A stretch of DNA of 64,000 bases, taken from Holophagales bacterium (lineage in GTDB: Bacteria; Acidobacteriota; Thermoanaerobaculia; Multivoradales; JAGPDF01). The DNA is taken from the NCBI GenBank assembly GCA_016699405.1, contig CP064972.1, positions 2,015,501-2,079,500 on the forward strand. Reading direction: 5' to 3'. Shown in pieces: positions 43,570 to 51,400 of this stretch (position 1 is the first letter of the stretch; the number at the start of each line of letters is the position of its first letter). Under the pieces are notes generated by a model. It searched no databases. It was given only the letters and a program-made list of their open reading frames with translations, and was not told the origin of the DNA. The translations under genes and the position numbers were made by a program.

Positions 43570-45042
43570 GTGCCGCCACCCTCTCCGCGAAGCGTCGAGA
43601 TGCGCCGGACGATCGCCACCAGCGCGAAGGCGATCGCCGTGGTCGTCGTTTGTCTGCTCGGGCTCCGCCTCGCCGAGGCCAATCCCGCGACCGCCGGGTT
43701 GCTCCTCCTGGTCGTCGTGCTCTTCGTCGCGACCTGGGGCGGTCTCGCCGTGGGCGTCGCGATGGCGGTGCTCGCCGCGGCCGGGTTCAACTTCTTCTTC
43801 ATCCCGCCGACCGGGACGTTCCACGTCGCCGAGGCGGGAGACTGGGCGGCGCTCGCCGCCTTCCTGGTCACGGCGGTGCTGGCGAGCCGCCTGGTGGTGT
43901 CGGCGCGCCGCGAGGCGGTGGAGGCACGCGCCCGCACCGCCGAGGTCCAGGCGCTCTACGACCTGAGCGTCGAGCTCTTCGCCACCGAGAGCGACGACGA
44001 CGACCTCGCCGCGGCGGCCGGACACTTCGTCGCGGCGACCGGAGCCCGCCAGGGGGGACTCGCCTTCTTCTCGGAATCGGGGCTCTCGCGTCCCCCGGCG
44101 TGGATCGGCGCCGAGCCGGCGGAGGAGGCGCTGCACCGGCTCGAGAGCGTGCGCGTCCACCGGCAGGGGCTCGAGTTCGTCGCCGCCGCGGGTCGCGACT
44201 TCTACCTCCCGCTGCTGCTGCACCGCGAGGCCGTCGGGGTGCTGGTGGCGCTCGGCACGCCGGCGGCCCGTGGTGCGCTCGAGTCGGCGGCGCGACTGCT
44301 CGGCCTGGCGCGCGAGCGGGCGACGCTGCTCGCCGACCGCGCGCACATGGAGGCGTTGCGCGAGAGCGAGGCGCTCAAGACGGCGTTGCTGCGGGCGGTC
44401 TCGCACGACCTGTCGACGCCGCTCACCGCGATGAGCCTGCAGGTCGACGGGCTGCGTCGCGAGCTCGGCGGTCAGGGGGCGAGCCTCGCCCGGCTCGACG
44501 CGCTCGGCGAGCAACTCGCCCGGTTGCAGCGGCGGATCGGCAACCTGCTGTCGCTCGCCCGGCTCGAGGCGGGAAGCGTCGCTCCGCATCCCGAGCCGAC
44601 GCCGCCGCCCGATCTCTTCCGCGCCGCCCGCGAAAGCCTGCCGTTCGCCGCGGCGTCGCGCGAGCTCCGCGTGGGGGTCGACGCCGAGTGTCCGGACCTG
44701 CTGGTCGATCCGTCGCTGGCGCTGGAGATCGTCGTCAATCTGCTCGAGAACGCCCATCGCGCCGCACCGCCGGGAAGCCCGATCGAGCTCACCGCGGCGC
44801 GCCATCCGACGGCGCCGCAGCGGGTGCGGCTCGGCGTGCTCGACCGCGGCCCCGGCCTGCCGGCGCTGGCCGACCGGCGCGAGGAGATCGACGCCGGCGA
44901 CGTGCTCCCGCGCGGGCTCGGGCTCGAGATCGCCCGGAGCTTCGCCGAGGCGCACGGCGGCACGCTGCGCCTGAGCGGCCGGCCGGGGGGCGGGACCTGC
45001 GCGTGGGTCGACCTGCCGGCGGCGGCAGGCGGGGAGGGATGA
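43570..45042 (+). CDS. KdpD-like sensor histidine kinase lacking the N-terminal KdpD/USP part
   Basis: 490 residues: three or four DUF4118 helices (PATAGLLLLVVVLFVATWGG, AAAGFNFFFIPPTGTF, AALAAFLVTAVLASRLVV), a GAF-like domain, HisKA with phospho-His in AVSHDLSTPLTAMSLQVDG (about residue 278) and HATPase with NLLENAHRAAPPG, LDRGPGL and a GLGLEIARSFAEAHGG end. Missing is the cytoplasmic Walker/USP module that KdpD uses to sense potassium and c-di-AMP. The GTG at 43570 follows GGAGG by five bases; ATG 43600 is an alternative. It overlaps the next regulator gene by four bases. The target is probably the downstream transporter. Confidence 0.88.
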   Translation: MPPPSPRSVEMRRTIATSAKAIAVVVVCLLGLRLAEANPATAGLLLLVVVLFVATWGGLAVGVAMAVLAAAGFNFFFIPPTGTFHVAEAGDWAALAAFLVTAVLASRLVVSARREAVEARARTAEVQALYDLSVELFATESDDDDLAAAAGHFVAATGARQGGLAFFSESGLSRPPAWIGAEPAEEALHRLESVRVHRQGLEFVAAAGRDFYLPLLLHREAVGVLVALGTPAARGALESAARLLGLARERATLLADRAHMEALRESEALKTALLRAVSHDLSTPLTAMSLQVDGLRRELGGQGASLARLDALGEQLARLQRRIGNLLSLARLEAGSVAPHPEPTPPPDLFRAARESLPFAAASRELRVGVDAECPDLLVDPSLALEIVVNLLENAHRAAPPGSPIELTAARHPTAPQRVRLGVLDRGPGLPALADRREEIDAGDVLPRGLGLEIARSFAEAHGGTLRLSGRPGGGTCAWVDLPAAAGGEG

Positions 45043-45728
45043 TGGCGCGACGCGTGACGGTGCTGGTGGTCGACGATGACGCCTCCATCCGCCGGGCCCT
45101 CTGCGACGAGCTGGCCGCGGCGGGTTACGACACGGTGGCGGCGGCGGACGGCGAGGAGGGTGAACAGGTCTTCGAGGCGACGCAGCCCGATCTCGTCCTC
45201 ACCGACCTCGCGATGCCGCGCGCCGACGGCTTCGTGCTGCTGCGCGCGATCCGCCGGCGCCATCGGACGCCGATCGTCGTCCTCTCGGTGCGCGGCGGCG
45301 AGTCCGACAAGATCCGCGCCCTCGATCTCGGCGCCGACGACTACGTCACCAAGCCGTTCTCGCTGCCCGAGCTCCTGGCGCGCGTGCGAACCCAGCTGCG
45401 CCGGGCCGCGCCGCCGGCGACACGCTTCCGCTTCCCCGACCTGGTCGTCGATCTCGAGACGCGGCGCGTCACGCAGGGCGAGCGCGACGTTCACCTGACG
45501 CCGACCGAGCTCGCCATCCTCGAAGTGCTGGTCACCCACGCCGGGCGGCCGGTCTCGTCGCGGCAGATCGCGGCGCGCGTCTGGGAGAGCGGTGACGCGA
45601 CCGCCGACACCGTGCGGGTGCACGTCGGTTCGCTGCGGCGCAAGCTCGAGCCGGACCTCTCCTGCCCGCGCTACCTCGTCACCGAGCCCTGGGTCGGCTA
45701 TCGCTTCATCGCCGAGCCGGTGGAGTAG
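45039..45728 (+). CDS. KdpE-like OmpR-family response regulator
   Basis: 229 residues; receiver VLVVDDDASIRRAL, phospho-Asp in LVLTDLAMPRADG (about residue 55), Lys in YVTKPFSLPEL; winged helix HLTPTELAILEVLVTHAG, TVRVHVGSLRRKLEPD and TEPWVGYRF. Two tandem ATGs exist (45039 and 45042); the first overlaps the kinase stop. It pairs with the preceding sensor kinase. Similarity to the receiver and wing of KdpE is high, but it is a second, distinct regulator, placed directly before a KimA-like transporter. Confidence 0.92.
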   Translation: MMARRVTVLVVDDDASIRRALCDELAAAGYDTVAAADGEEGEQVFEATQPDLVLTDLAMPRADGFVLLRAIRRRHRTPIVVLSVRGGESDKIRALDLGADDYVTKPFSLPELLARVRTQLRRAAPPATRFRFPDLVVDLETRRVTQGERDVHLTPTELAILEVLVTHAGRPVSSRQIAARVWESGDATADTVRVHVGSLRRKLEPDLSCPRYLVTEPWVGYRFIAEPVE

Positions 45729-45777
45729 CGCGACGAGGGCCCCTCGCCCACCGTCTTCCGAGTTTCTTTCGGGATCG

Positions 45778-45810
45778 TTTATGAGTTCTTGACGAGCGGC
45801 CCTCTAGGCT
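45778..45810 (+). promoter_or_regulatory. Candidate promoter/operator upstream of the KimA-like gene
   Basis: TTTATG at 45778, GACG at 45791 and CTAGGCT at 45804, matching the order and nearly the spacing of the kdp-upstream element at 33606-33637; CTTCCGA occurs at 45755. The element lies in the 144-base gap between the second regulator gene and the transporter. A shared regulator binding site or promoter type is inferred. Confidence 0.3.
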
Positions 45811-45872
45811 GGGGTCGAGCCCGGGGCCGCGACGGCCCGGGCTCGACCGTCGACCCGACCCGGAGCCGCCTC

Positions 45873-47861
45873 TTGACCTCGCCCGAGCCACCGCATTCGC
45901 TGGGAGAACGTGCCGCGCGCAAAGTGCTGGGAGCGCCGCGCGACCCGACCGATCACCGCGTGCTCCACCGCATGTCGCTCGTCGCCTTCCTCGCCTGGGT
46001 CGGGCTGGGCGCCGACGGGCTCTCGTCGTCGGCGTACGGCCCGGAGGAGGCGTTCCGGGCGCTGGGGAGCCACACCTACCTCGCCCTGGCGCTTGCCGCG
46101 GCGACCGCCGCGACGGTGATGGTCCTCTCGGCGTCCTACGCCGGGATCATCGAGCAGTTTCCCACTGGCGGCGGGGGCTACGTCGTCGCCTCGCACCTGC
46201 TCAGCCCGAAGCTCGGCGTGGTCTCCGGCTGTGCGCTGGTGGTCGACTACATCCTGACGATCGCCGTGTCGATCGCCTCGGGCGGCAACGCCGTCTTCAG
46301 CTTCCTGCCGGAGGCCTGGCAGTTCTGGAAGATGCCCGTCGAGGTCGCGGCGATCACGCTGCTCATCGTCCTCAATCTGCGCGGCGTCAAGGAGAGCGTC
46401 GAAGCGCTGCTGCCGGTCTTCCTCGTCTTCCTGGCGACGCACGCGCTGCTGATCGGCTGGGCGCTCTTCACCCACCTCGGGCAGGTTCCGCGCCTGGCGC
46501 ACCAGATGTCGACCGGCTACTCCGAGGGCCTGACGACGCTCGGCGTCGGCGGCATGCTGCTGCTCTTCCTCAAGGCGTACTCGCTCGGCGGCGGCACCTA
46601 CACCGGCATCGAGGCGGTCTCGAACGGGCTGCAGATCATGCGCGAGCCGCGGGTCAAGACGGGTCGCCGCACGATGGCGCTGATGGCCGTCTCGCTGGCG
46701 CTCACCGCCGCCGGCATTCTCGTCGCCTACCTGCTCTTCGACGTCGGCGCCGAATCGGGCAAGACGCTCAACGCAGTGCTCGCCGAGGCCGTCTTCGGCG
46801 CCTGGACGATCGGCGGCTGGAACGTCGGCTACTGGCTGGTGCTGATCACGCTCCTCTCGGAGGGCCTGCTGCTCTTCGTGGCGGCGCAGGCCGGCTTCAT
46901 CGACGGGCCGCGGGTGATGGCCAACATGGCGGTCGACTCCTACTTCCCTCACCGCTTCGCCGCGCTCTCCGAACAGCTCGCCATGCACAACGGCGTGCTG
47001 CTGATGGGCGGCGCGGCGCTCGCCGTGCTGGCCTACACGCACGGCAACATCCACGTGCTGGTCGTCATGTACTCGATCAACGTGTTCCTCACCTTCACCC
47101 TGTCGCAGGCCGGCATGACGCGCTTCTGGTGGGCGCGGCGGGAGAAGCCCGGCAGGCGGCGGCACCTGGCGATCCACGGTTTCTCCCTGCTGCTCTGCGT
47201 GAGCGTTCTCCTGGTCACCCTCGCCGAGAAGTTCGGCCACGGCGGGTGGGTGACGGTGGCGCTGACCTCGGCGATGGTGCTCGCCTGCTTCCGCCTGCAT
47301 CGCCACTACGAGCGCTCGCAGCACGGCCTGCGCCAGCTCGACGAGATCCTCGGCGCGATCCCCACCCGCGGCGAGCCGAACCGAGCGCCGCTCGACCCGA
47401 AGCTGCCGACGGCGGTGCTGCTCGTCGGCTCCTTCAACGGGCTCGGCGTCCACACGCTGCTGTCGACCGTGCGCTTCTTCCCCGGCCTCTATCGGCAGTT
47501 CATCTTCGTGAGCGTCGCGGTGGTCGACTCCGGGTCGTTCAAGGGGCAGGAGGAGATCGAGGCGCTGCAGCGCAAGACGCGCGATGACCTCGACCGCTAC
47601 GTGACGCTGGCCCGCGGCCTGGGTTTCGCCGCCGAGGGACGGACCGAGACCGGGATCGAGATCGTCGAACCGGCGACCGAGCTCTGCCGGCGGATCGCCG
47701 ACGAGTTCGCCAAGGCGACGATCATCTCGGGCAAGCTGGTCTTCCGCCGCGAGCGCTGGTACCACGGGATCCTGCACAACGAGACGCCGGCGGCAATTCA
47801 GCGGCGCCTGCAGTGGCTGGGCGTGCCGATGGTGGTGCTGCCGGTGCGGGCGAGCGTCTGA
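45873..47861 (+). CDS. KimA-like APC-family potassium transporter
   Basis: About 662 residues. Twelve membrane helices of the APC fold; helix-1 region LGADGLSSSAYGPEEAFRALG is characteristic of the KimA/YdaO group, with PTGGGGYVVASHLL and SLGGGTYTGIEAVSNG in other core helices. A C-terminal soluble domain of about 200 residues (TAVLLVGSFNGLGVHTLLS and FRRERWYHGILHNETP) is also typical. KimA is a high-affinity potassium importer controlled by c-di-AMP in Firmicutes; here it sits beside kdp and a KdpDE-like pair, supporting potassium as substrate. The start is a TTG at 45873 after GGAG; a longer frame from 45789 overlaps the putative promoter. A generic amino-acid permease remains possible. Confidence 0.8.
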   Translation: MTSPEPPHSLGERAARKVLGAPRDPTDHRVLHRMSLVAFLAWVGLGADGLSSSAYGPEEAFRALGSHTYLALALAAATAATVMVLSASYAGIIEQFPTGGGGYVVASHLLSPKLGVVSGCALVVDYILTIAVSIASGGNAVFSFLPEAWQFWKMPVEVAAITLLIVLNLRGVKESVEALLPVFLVFLATHALLIGWALFTHLGQVPRLAHQMSTGYSEGLTTLGVGGMLLLFLKAYSLGGGTYTGIEAVSNGLQIMREPRVKTGRRTMALMAVSLALTAAGILVAYLLFDVGAESGKTLNAVLAEAVFGAWTIGGWNVGYWLVLITLLSEGLLLFVAAQAGFIDGPRVMANMAVDSYFPHRFAALSEQLAMHNGVLLMGGAALAVLAYTHGNIHVLVVMYSINVFLTFTLSQAGMTRFWWARREKPGRRRHLAIHGFSLLLCVSVLLVTLAEKFGHGGWVTVALTSAMVLACFRLHRHYERSQHGLRQLDEILGAIPTRGEPNRAPLDPKLPTAVLLVGSFNGLGVHTLLSTVRFFPGLYRQFIFVSVAVVDSGSFKGQEEIEALQRKTRDDLDRYVTLARGLGFAAEGRTETGIEIVEPATELCRRIADEFAKATIISGKLVFRRERWYHGILHNETPAAIQRRLQWLGVPMVVLPVRASV

Positions 47862-47895
47862 GAACGCCCACCCGCGCCGGTTGCTCCGCTCGAGA

Positions 47896-48243
47896 TCACT
47901 CCTTGCGGTAAGTGGCGAAGAAGCCCTCGAGGTCGCCGTTCTCGGTGTACACCGAGAGGTCGACGCACACATAGCCCTGCGCGGCCATCGCCGCGTGGAT
48001 CTCGTTGATCCGCTTCTCGGCGGAGTTGCGCTTGCCGAGGCCGGCGACGTCGATGTAGACGGTCTTGGCCGGGAGCGGGGTGGCCGCCGGCTCGGCCGCG
48101 GCGCTCGGTCGGCCGAGCGCGGAGGCGAGCAGGAGGCCGAGGAGGAGGCCGACGGCGACGAGGCCGACGGCGTGGAGATGCCGACGCGAGGACGCCGAGA
48201 CCGGGTTCGGTGGGTTCACGAGCGTGTGTCCCGATTCAGCCAT
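47896..48243 (-). CDS. Small single-helix protein, last gene of the caspase operon
   Basis: 115 residues: a cytoplasmic N-terminus, one membrane helix (AVGLVAVGLLLGLLLASALG) and an exported domain (KTVYIDVAGLGKRNSAEKRI, then GYVCVDLSVYTENGDLEGFF). Start ATG 48243, four bases after the DUF4384 stop, so translation is coupled. Not recognised as a family. Its position suggests an accessory envelope role with the caspase-like protein. Confidence 0.6.
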   Translation of the reverse strand: MAESGHTLVNPPNPVSASSRRHLHAVGLVAVGLLLGLLLASALGRPSAAAEPAATPLPAKTVYIDVAGLGKRNSAEKRINEIHAAMAAQGYVCVDLSVYTENGDLEGFFATYRKE

Positions 48244-48246
48244 GGC

Positions 48247-49104
48247 CTAGCGTCCGACCTGGCGGATGGGGATCTCGAGGGCGATGGCGTCGCCCGCCCC
48301 CTCGTCGCGCGAGGTGCGAACCGCGTAGGTGGTGTTGTAGGTGGCGCGATCGATCGTTCCGCCACCCGCGACGGACGGTGCGGCGGATGGCGCGGTGCCC
48401 GGTGTCGCCGGAACGTCGACGTAAGAGCGGTCGCTCTCGTAGACCATCCCCTTCGAGCCACGCTGCAGCGTCCACTCGCGGCTGACCGCCGACTGCAGCG
48501 CCACCCGCGCCACGGCGGGGTTGGGCTCGGGGCGATTCAGCGGATAGTCGACCGTGCCGGGGCGGAAGAGAACCTTCATGGTGAACGGCTCGGCGGGATC
48601 GACCAGGCGCAGCCATCCGGTCACCGGCACATAGCACTCCTGGCCGGCACGGACGAAGTTCTCCTGTGAGCCGAACGAGGCCGGGTAGACGAGGTTGTCC
48701 TGGTCTTTGGCCTGCAGGACGTAGGCGTAGCCGGCGAAGTTCGGCACGATGCGCAGGCGGATCCGGTCGCCGCTGCGGAACTCCCAGCGGTAGGGATCCT
48801 CGACCGTGCGCACGTTGGTGTCGCCCGGTTGCAGCACCTCGAGCGAGTAGGCCACGCCGGGGAACTCCGGCGGCTTGTAGAACGACGTGAGCTGAGCCTC
48901 GGTGACCTGATTGGTGGCGTTCATCGCTGCCGAGCCCCCCTGGGCTTCCCGCGGCAGGAACCTCTCCGACATCCCCTCGCCGAAGAGCGCCTTGGCCCCT
49001 TTCGGTGTGGGCGACGGTGGTTCGGCGGCGCGAAGACCCGCGGCGGCGGCAAGGGTGCCGGCGAGCAGAACGGCGACGAGGCGGCTGCTGCTGCGAATCG
49101 ACAT
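48247..49104 (-). CDS. DUF4384 domain exported protein
   Basis: 285 residues with a signal peptide (SRLVAVLLAGTLAAAAGLRA). A DUF4384-like beta domain follows: WEFRSGDRIRLRIVPNFAGY then YVLQAKDQDNLVYPAS. These domains often accompany caspase-like peptidases and TPR proteins in bacteria; molecular function is unknown. The ATG at 49104 has GGGAGGGATG upstream. It is the fourth gene in a five-gene minus-strand operon. Confidence 0.75.
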   Translation of the reverse strand: MSIRSSSRLVAVLLAGTLAAAAGLRAAEPPSPTPKGAKALFGEGMSERFLPREAQGGSAAMNATNQVTEAQLTSFYKPPEFPGVAYSLEVLQPGDTNVRTVEDPYRWEFRSGDRIRLRIVPNFAGYAYVLQAKDQDNLVYPASFGSQENFVRAGQECYVPVTGWLRLVDPAEPFTMKVLFRPGTVDYPLNRPEPNPAVARVALQSAVSREWTLQRGSKGMVYESDRSYVDVPATPGTAPSAAPSVAGGGTIDRATYNTTYAVRTSRDEGAGDAIALEIPIRQVGR

Positions 49105-49130
49105 GTCATCCCTCCCGGTTGTTGGATGGA

Positions 49131-49625
49131 TCAGAGGAACACGTTGTGGCGCTCGAGCACGGCGCGGAACTGTTCGCGCTTGCGCAGCTCGCGCAGGTCC
49201 TTGTCGGTGCGCAGCGCGTCGTAGTCGTTGAAGCCGAAGCCGAGCGCACGGTCGAGGGCGTCGAGTGCCTTGTCGTAGACGTCGGTCAGCGTGTAGATCA
49301 CCGTCAGGTTGTACCAGACCAGCGGGTCCTTCTCGCCGTCGTCCTGCTTGGCGGCGAGCTCGAGGACCTCGCGCGCGGTCGCGTAGTAGTCGCGCCCCTT
49401 CTGGATGTAGCAGACGCCGAGGTTCATGTAGGCGGCGGCGAGCTCGTCGTCCTCGGCGATCGCTTCCTTGAAGCGGGTGATCGCCTGGTCGTAGAGGCCG
49501 GACTGGGCATACTGCTTGCCGGCCTCCATGGCGACGCGTGCCGCTCCGTCGCTCGACTTGCCGCTGCTGGCACAGCCGAGCAGCGTGAGCGCCATGAGCA
49601 GGTAGATGCGTACGGGCTTCGTCAT
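49131..49625 (-). CDS. TPR lipoprotein
   Basis: 164 residues. The lipobox LLGCASSG ends a short signal peptide and about three tetratricopeptide repeats follow (AGKQYAQSGLYDQAITRFKE, AAYMNLGVCYIQKG, WYNLTVIYTLTDVYDKALDA). It should be an envelope scaffold. AGGAGG lies upstream of the ATG at 49625, and the start overlaps the caspase stop by four bases (ATGA). Confidence 0.82.
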   Translation of the reverse strand: MTKPVRIYLLMALTLLGCASSGKSSDGAARVAMEAGKQYAQSGLYDQAITRFKEAIAEDDELAAAYMNLGVCYIQKGRDYYATAREVLELAAKQDDGEKDPLVWYNLTVIYTLTDVYDKALDALDRALGFGFNDYDALRTDKDLRELRKREQFRAVLERHNVFL

Positions 49626-51400
49626 GGATTGCTTCCTCCTCTGCCGGAGACGGCGGGCGCTCCAATCGCCACCCGCGGTGGGTCGCTGTAGAAGAGCCGG
49701 GGTTGCTGTTGACGCTGCTTTTCGGCGGCGACCTGCTGCGCGACGCGGGTGCGCAGGCGGTCGAAGAGCTCGCCGACCGTGGCGAGCCCGCGCGATTCGC
49801 GCAGCCCTTCGACGAGGTAGTAGGTGAAGACGCCGTGTCCGAGGCTGTCGGACTCCCAGGAGGGCTCGGTGCCGTCGCTCGAGGTCATCAGGACGATGCT
49901 CTTGTCCGACGGCGTCGCCGCCCGCGGCGGGGCCGGCACGGCGGGATCGCGCGAGCCGCGGGCGAGCGAGTCCCATTCGCGGGCCCAGGAGACGGGGGCC
50001 GGAGCGCCCGCCGCGGGCTCGAAGACCATCGACTTGGCGCCGGTGAGGGCGAGTTGGCTGCGGGCGAGCACCTGGCCGGTGTAGCAGGCGTCGAGGAAGG
50101 CCACGACGTGCCGCGCGCGGATGCGGTGGAGCAGCGCGTCGGTGAGCTCGCGCATCGCCAGGCCGGTGGCGTAGAGGTCGGACTTCTCGGTGTCGTAGGC
50201 GACGAAGTACGGGTCGCCGGCGAGGTCGACTTCGCCGGGCGCCGCGTGCGTGCTGAGGAAGACGACGAAGAGGTCGTCCTCGGTCACCACGCGGGCGAGT
50301 AGCTCGATCTGGCTCTTCACGTTGCGCAGCGTGGCCTGATCGTCGAGCAGGGTGATCACGCGATCGGGAAGGAAGCGGCCGATCGCGGCGTCGCGCAGGG
50401 TGGAGGCGAAGGTCTCGGCATCCTTGCGGGCGTAGCCGAGGGTCGGCACGGTGGCGTCGGCGTAGCGCGAGATGCCGACCACCAGGGCCCACTTGTCGTG
50501 GAACGGCCCGGCCGGAGCGACGGCCGAGAGGCCCGCTGCGGGAGAGGCGGGAACGGATTCGCGAGACGACGGGTACGAGGTGGCCCTCGCCTCGGCCACG
50601 GCCACTGGCGACGGCGGAGGGGCGAGGTCGCGTCGGGGTGTGTCGCCTTCGATGTCGGAGCGGGAAGCCTCGCGCGACGAGCCGGTCGATTCTCCGGCGG
50701 CGGTGCGCAGGGTCAGCTCGCCGTCGCCGAGTCGCGAAACGGCGAGGTCGGGCAGCGCATCGATGGCGCGCGCCAGCTCGCGCAACTCGCGATAGACGGT
50801 GAGGACCAGCCCGCCGTCCGGGAGGGGGCGCACGCGACGCACGCCGATCACCCGGCGGAGCTGCTCGGCAACGGCGCGCTGACCCTCGGGGCCGGCGGCC
50901 GGCACGAGCTCGACGCGGATCTCCGGTTCGGCGCTCGCGGGTCCGGCGCGCCGGTAGCTCTCGAGCTTCACCAGGAGCTCGTCGGCGAGCCCATCGACCG
51001 CCGCGGCGAGCGCCTCGGCGCAGCTCGGCCCGCGATGCGGGCTGGCGTGGGAGAAGAGCGCGCGCCCCGCCGGAAGGGCGAACACTTCGACGGTAAGCGA
51101 GACGTCGCAGGTGGCCATGCCGACGCCGTAGGCGGTGATCTCGTGCGGCTGTTCGGTGGCGGAGACGACGAGGCCGACCTCGGGGCCACCCTCGCCGCGC
51201 GCCGCGTCCTGCGCCGCCGCGAGGCTGGCGAAGCGGCGCAGATCGTGGAAACGCGCACCGAGTGACCGGGTCACGGCGGCGGTGGCCGCGGCGTGGTCGC
51301 CGACGACGCCCACCGGCGAGTGCACGGTGAAGGCCCGGACGGCCGTCGGCCAGGCGAGGGCCGCGGCGGCGAGCGCGGCGAGGAGGCGCGAGCCGCTCAT
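49622..51400 (-). CDS. Exported caspase-like peptidase (C14 family)
   Basis: 592 residues. Signal peptide (residues 1-23), an N-terminal domain of about 240 residues that includes a curli-like/periplasmic fold (RAVAEQLRRVIGVRRVRPLP), a Pro-rich linker, then a caspase p20-like domain from KWALVVGISRYAD. The catalytic pair is visible: His in VVFLSTHAAPGE (about 382) and Cys in VVAFLDACYTG (about 438). A p10-like segment with SIVLMTSSDGTEPSWES and GHGVFTYYLVEGL follows. Substrate preference cannot be read from the sequence. It overlaps the upstream gene and the downstream TPR lipoprotein gene by four bases each. An extracytoplasmic location is implied by the signal peptide, unlike the cytoplasmic caspases of defence systems. 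Confidence 0.88.
   Translation of the reverse strand: MSGSRLLAALAAAALAWPTAVRAFTVHSPVGVVGDHAAATAAVTRSLGARFHDLRRFASLAAAQDAARGEGGPEVGLVVSATEQPHEITAYGVGMATCDVSLTVEVFALPAGRALFSHASPHRGPSCAEALAAAVDGLADELLVKLESYRRAGPASAEPEIRVELVPAAGPEGQRAVAEQLRRVIGVRRVRPLPDGGLVLTVYRELRELARAIDALPDLAVSRLGDGELTLRTAAGESTGSSREASRSDIEGDTPRRDLAPPPSPVAVAEARATSYPSSRESVPASPAAGLSAVAPAGPFHDKWALVVGISRYADATVPTLGYARKDAETFASTLRDAAIGRFLPDRVITLLDDQATLRNVKSQIELLARVVTEDDLFVVFLSTHAAPGEVDLAGDPYFVAYDTEKSDLYATGLAMRELTDALLHRIRARHVVAFLDACYTGQVLARSQLALTGAKSMVFEPAAGAPAPVSWAREWDSLARGSRDPAVPAPPRAATPSDKSIVLMTSSDGTEPSWESDSLGHGVFTYYLVEGLRESRGLATVGELFDRLRTRVAQQVAAEKQRQQQPRLFYSDPPRVAIGAPAVSGRGGSNP

Noticed and set aside
45789..45872. N-terminal extension of the KimA-like protein from a TTG at 45789
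   Set aside because: The extension is not membrane-like, has no ribosome site and overlaps a promoter-like motif; the TTG at 45873 gives the family N-terminus.
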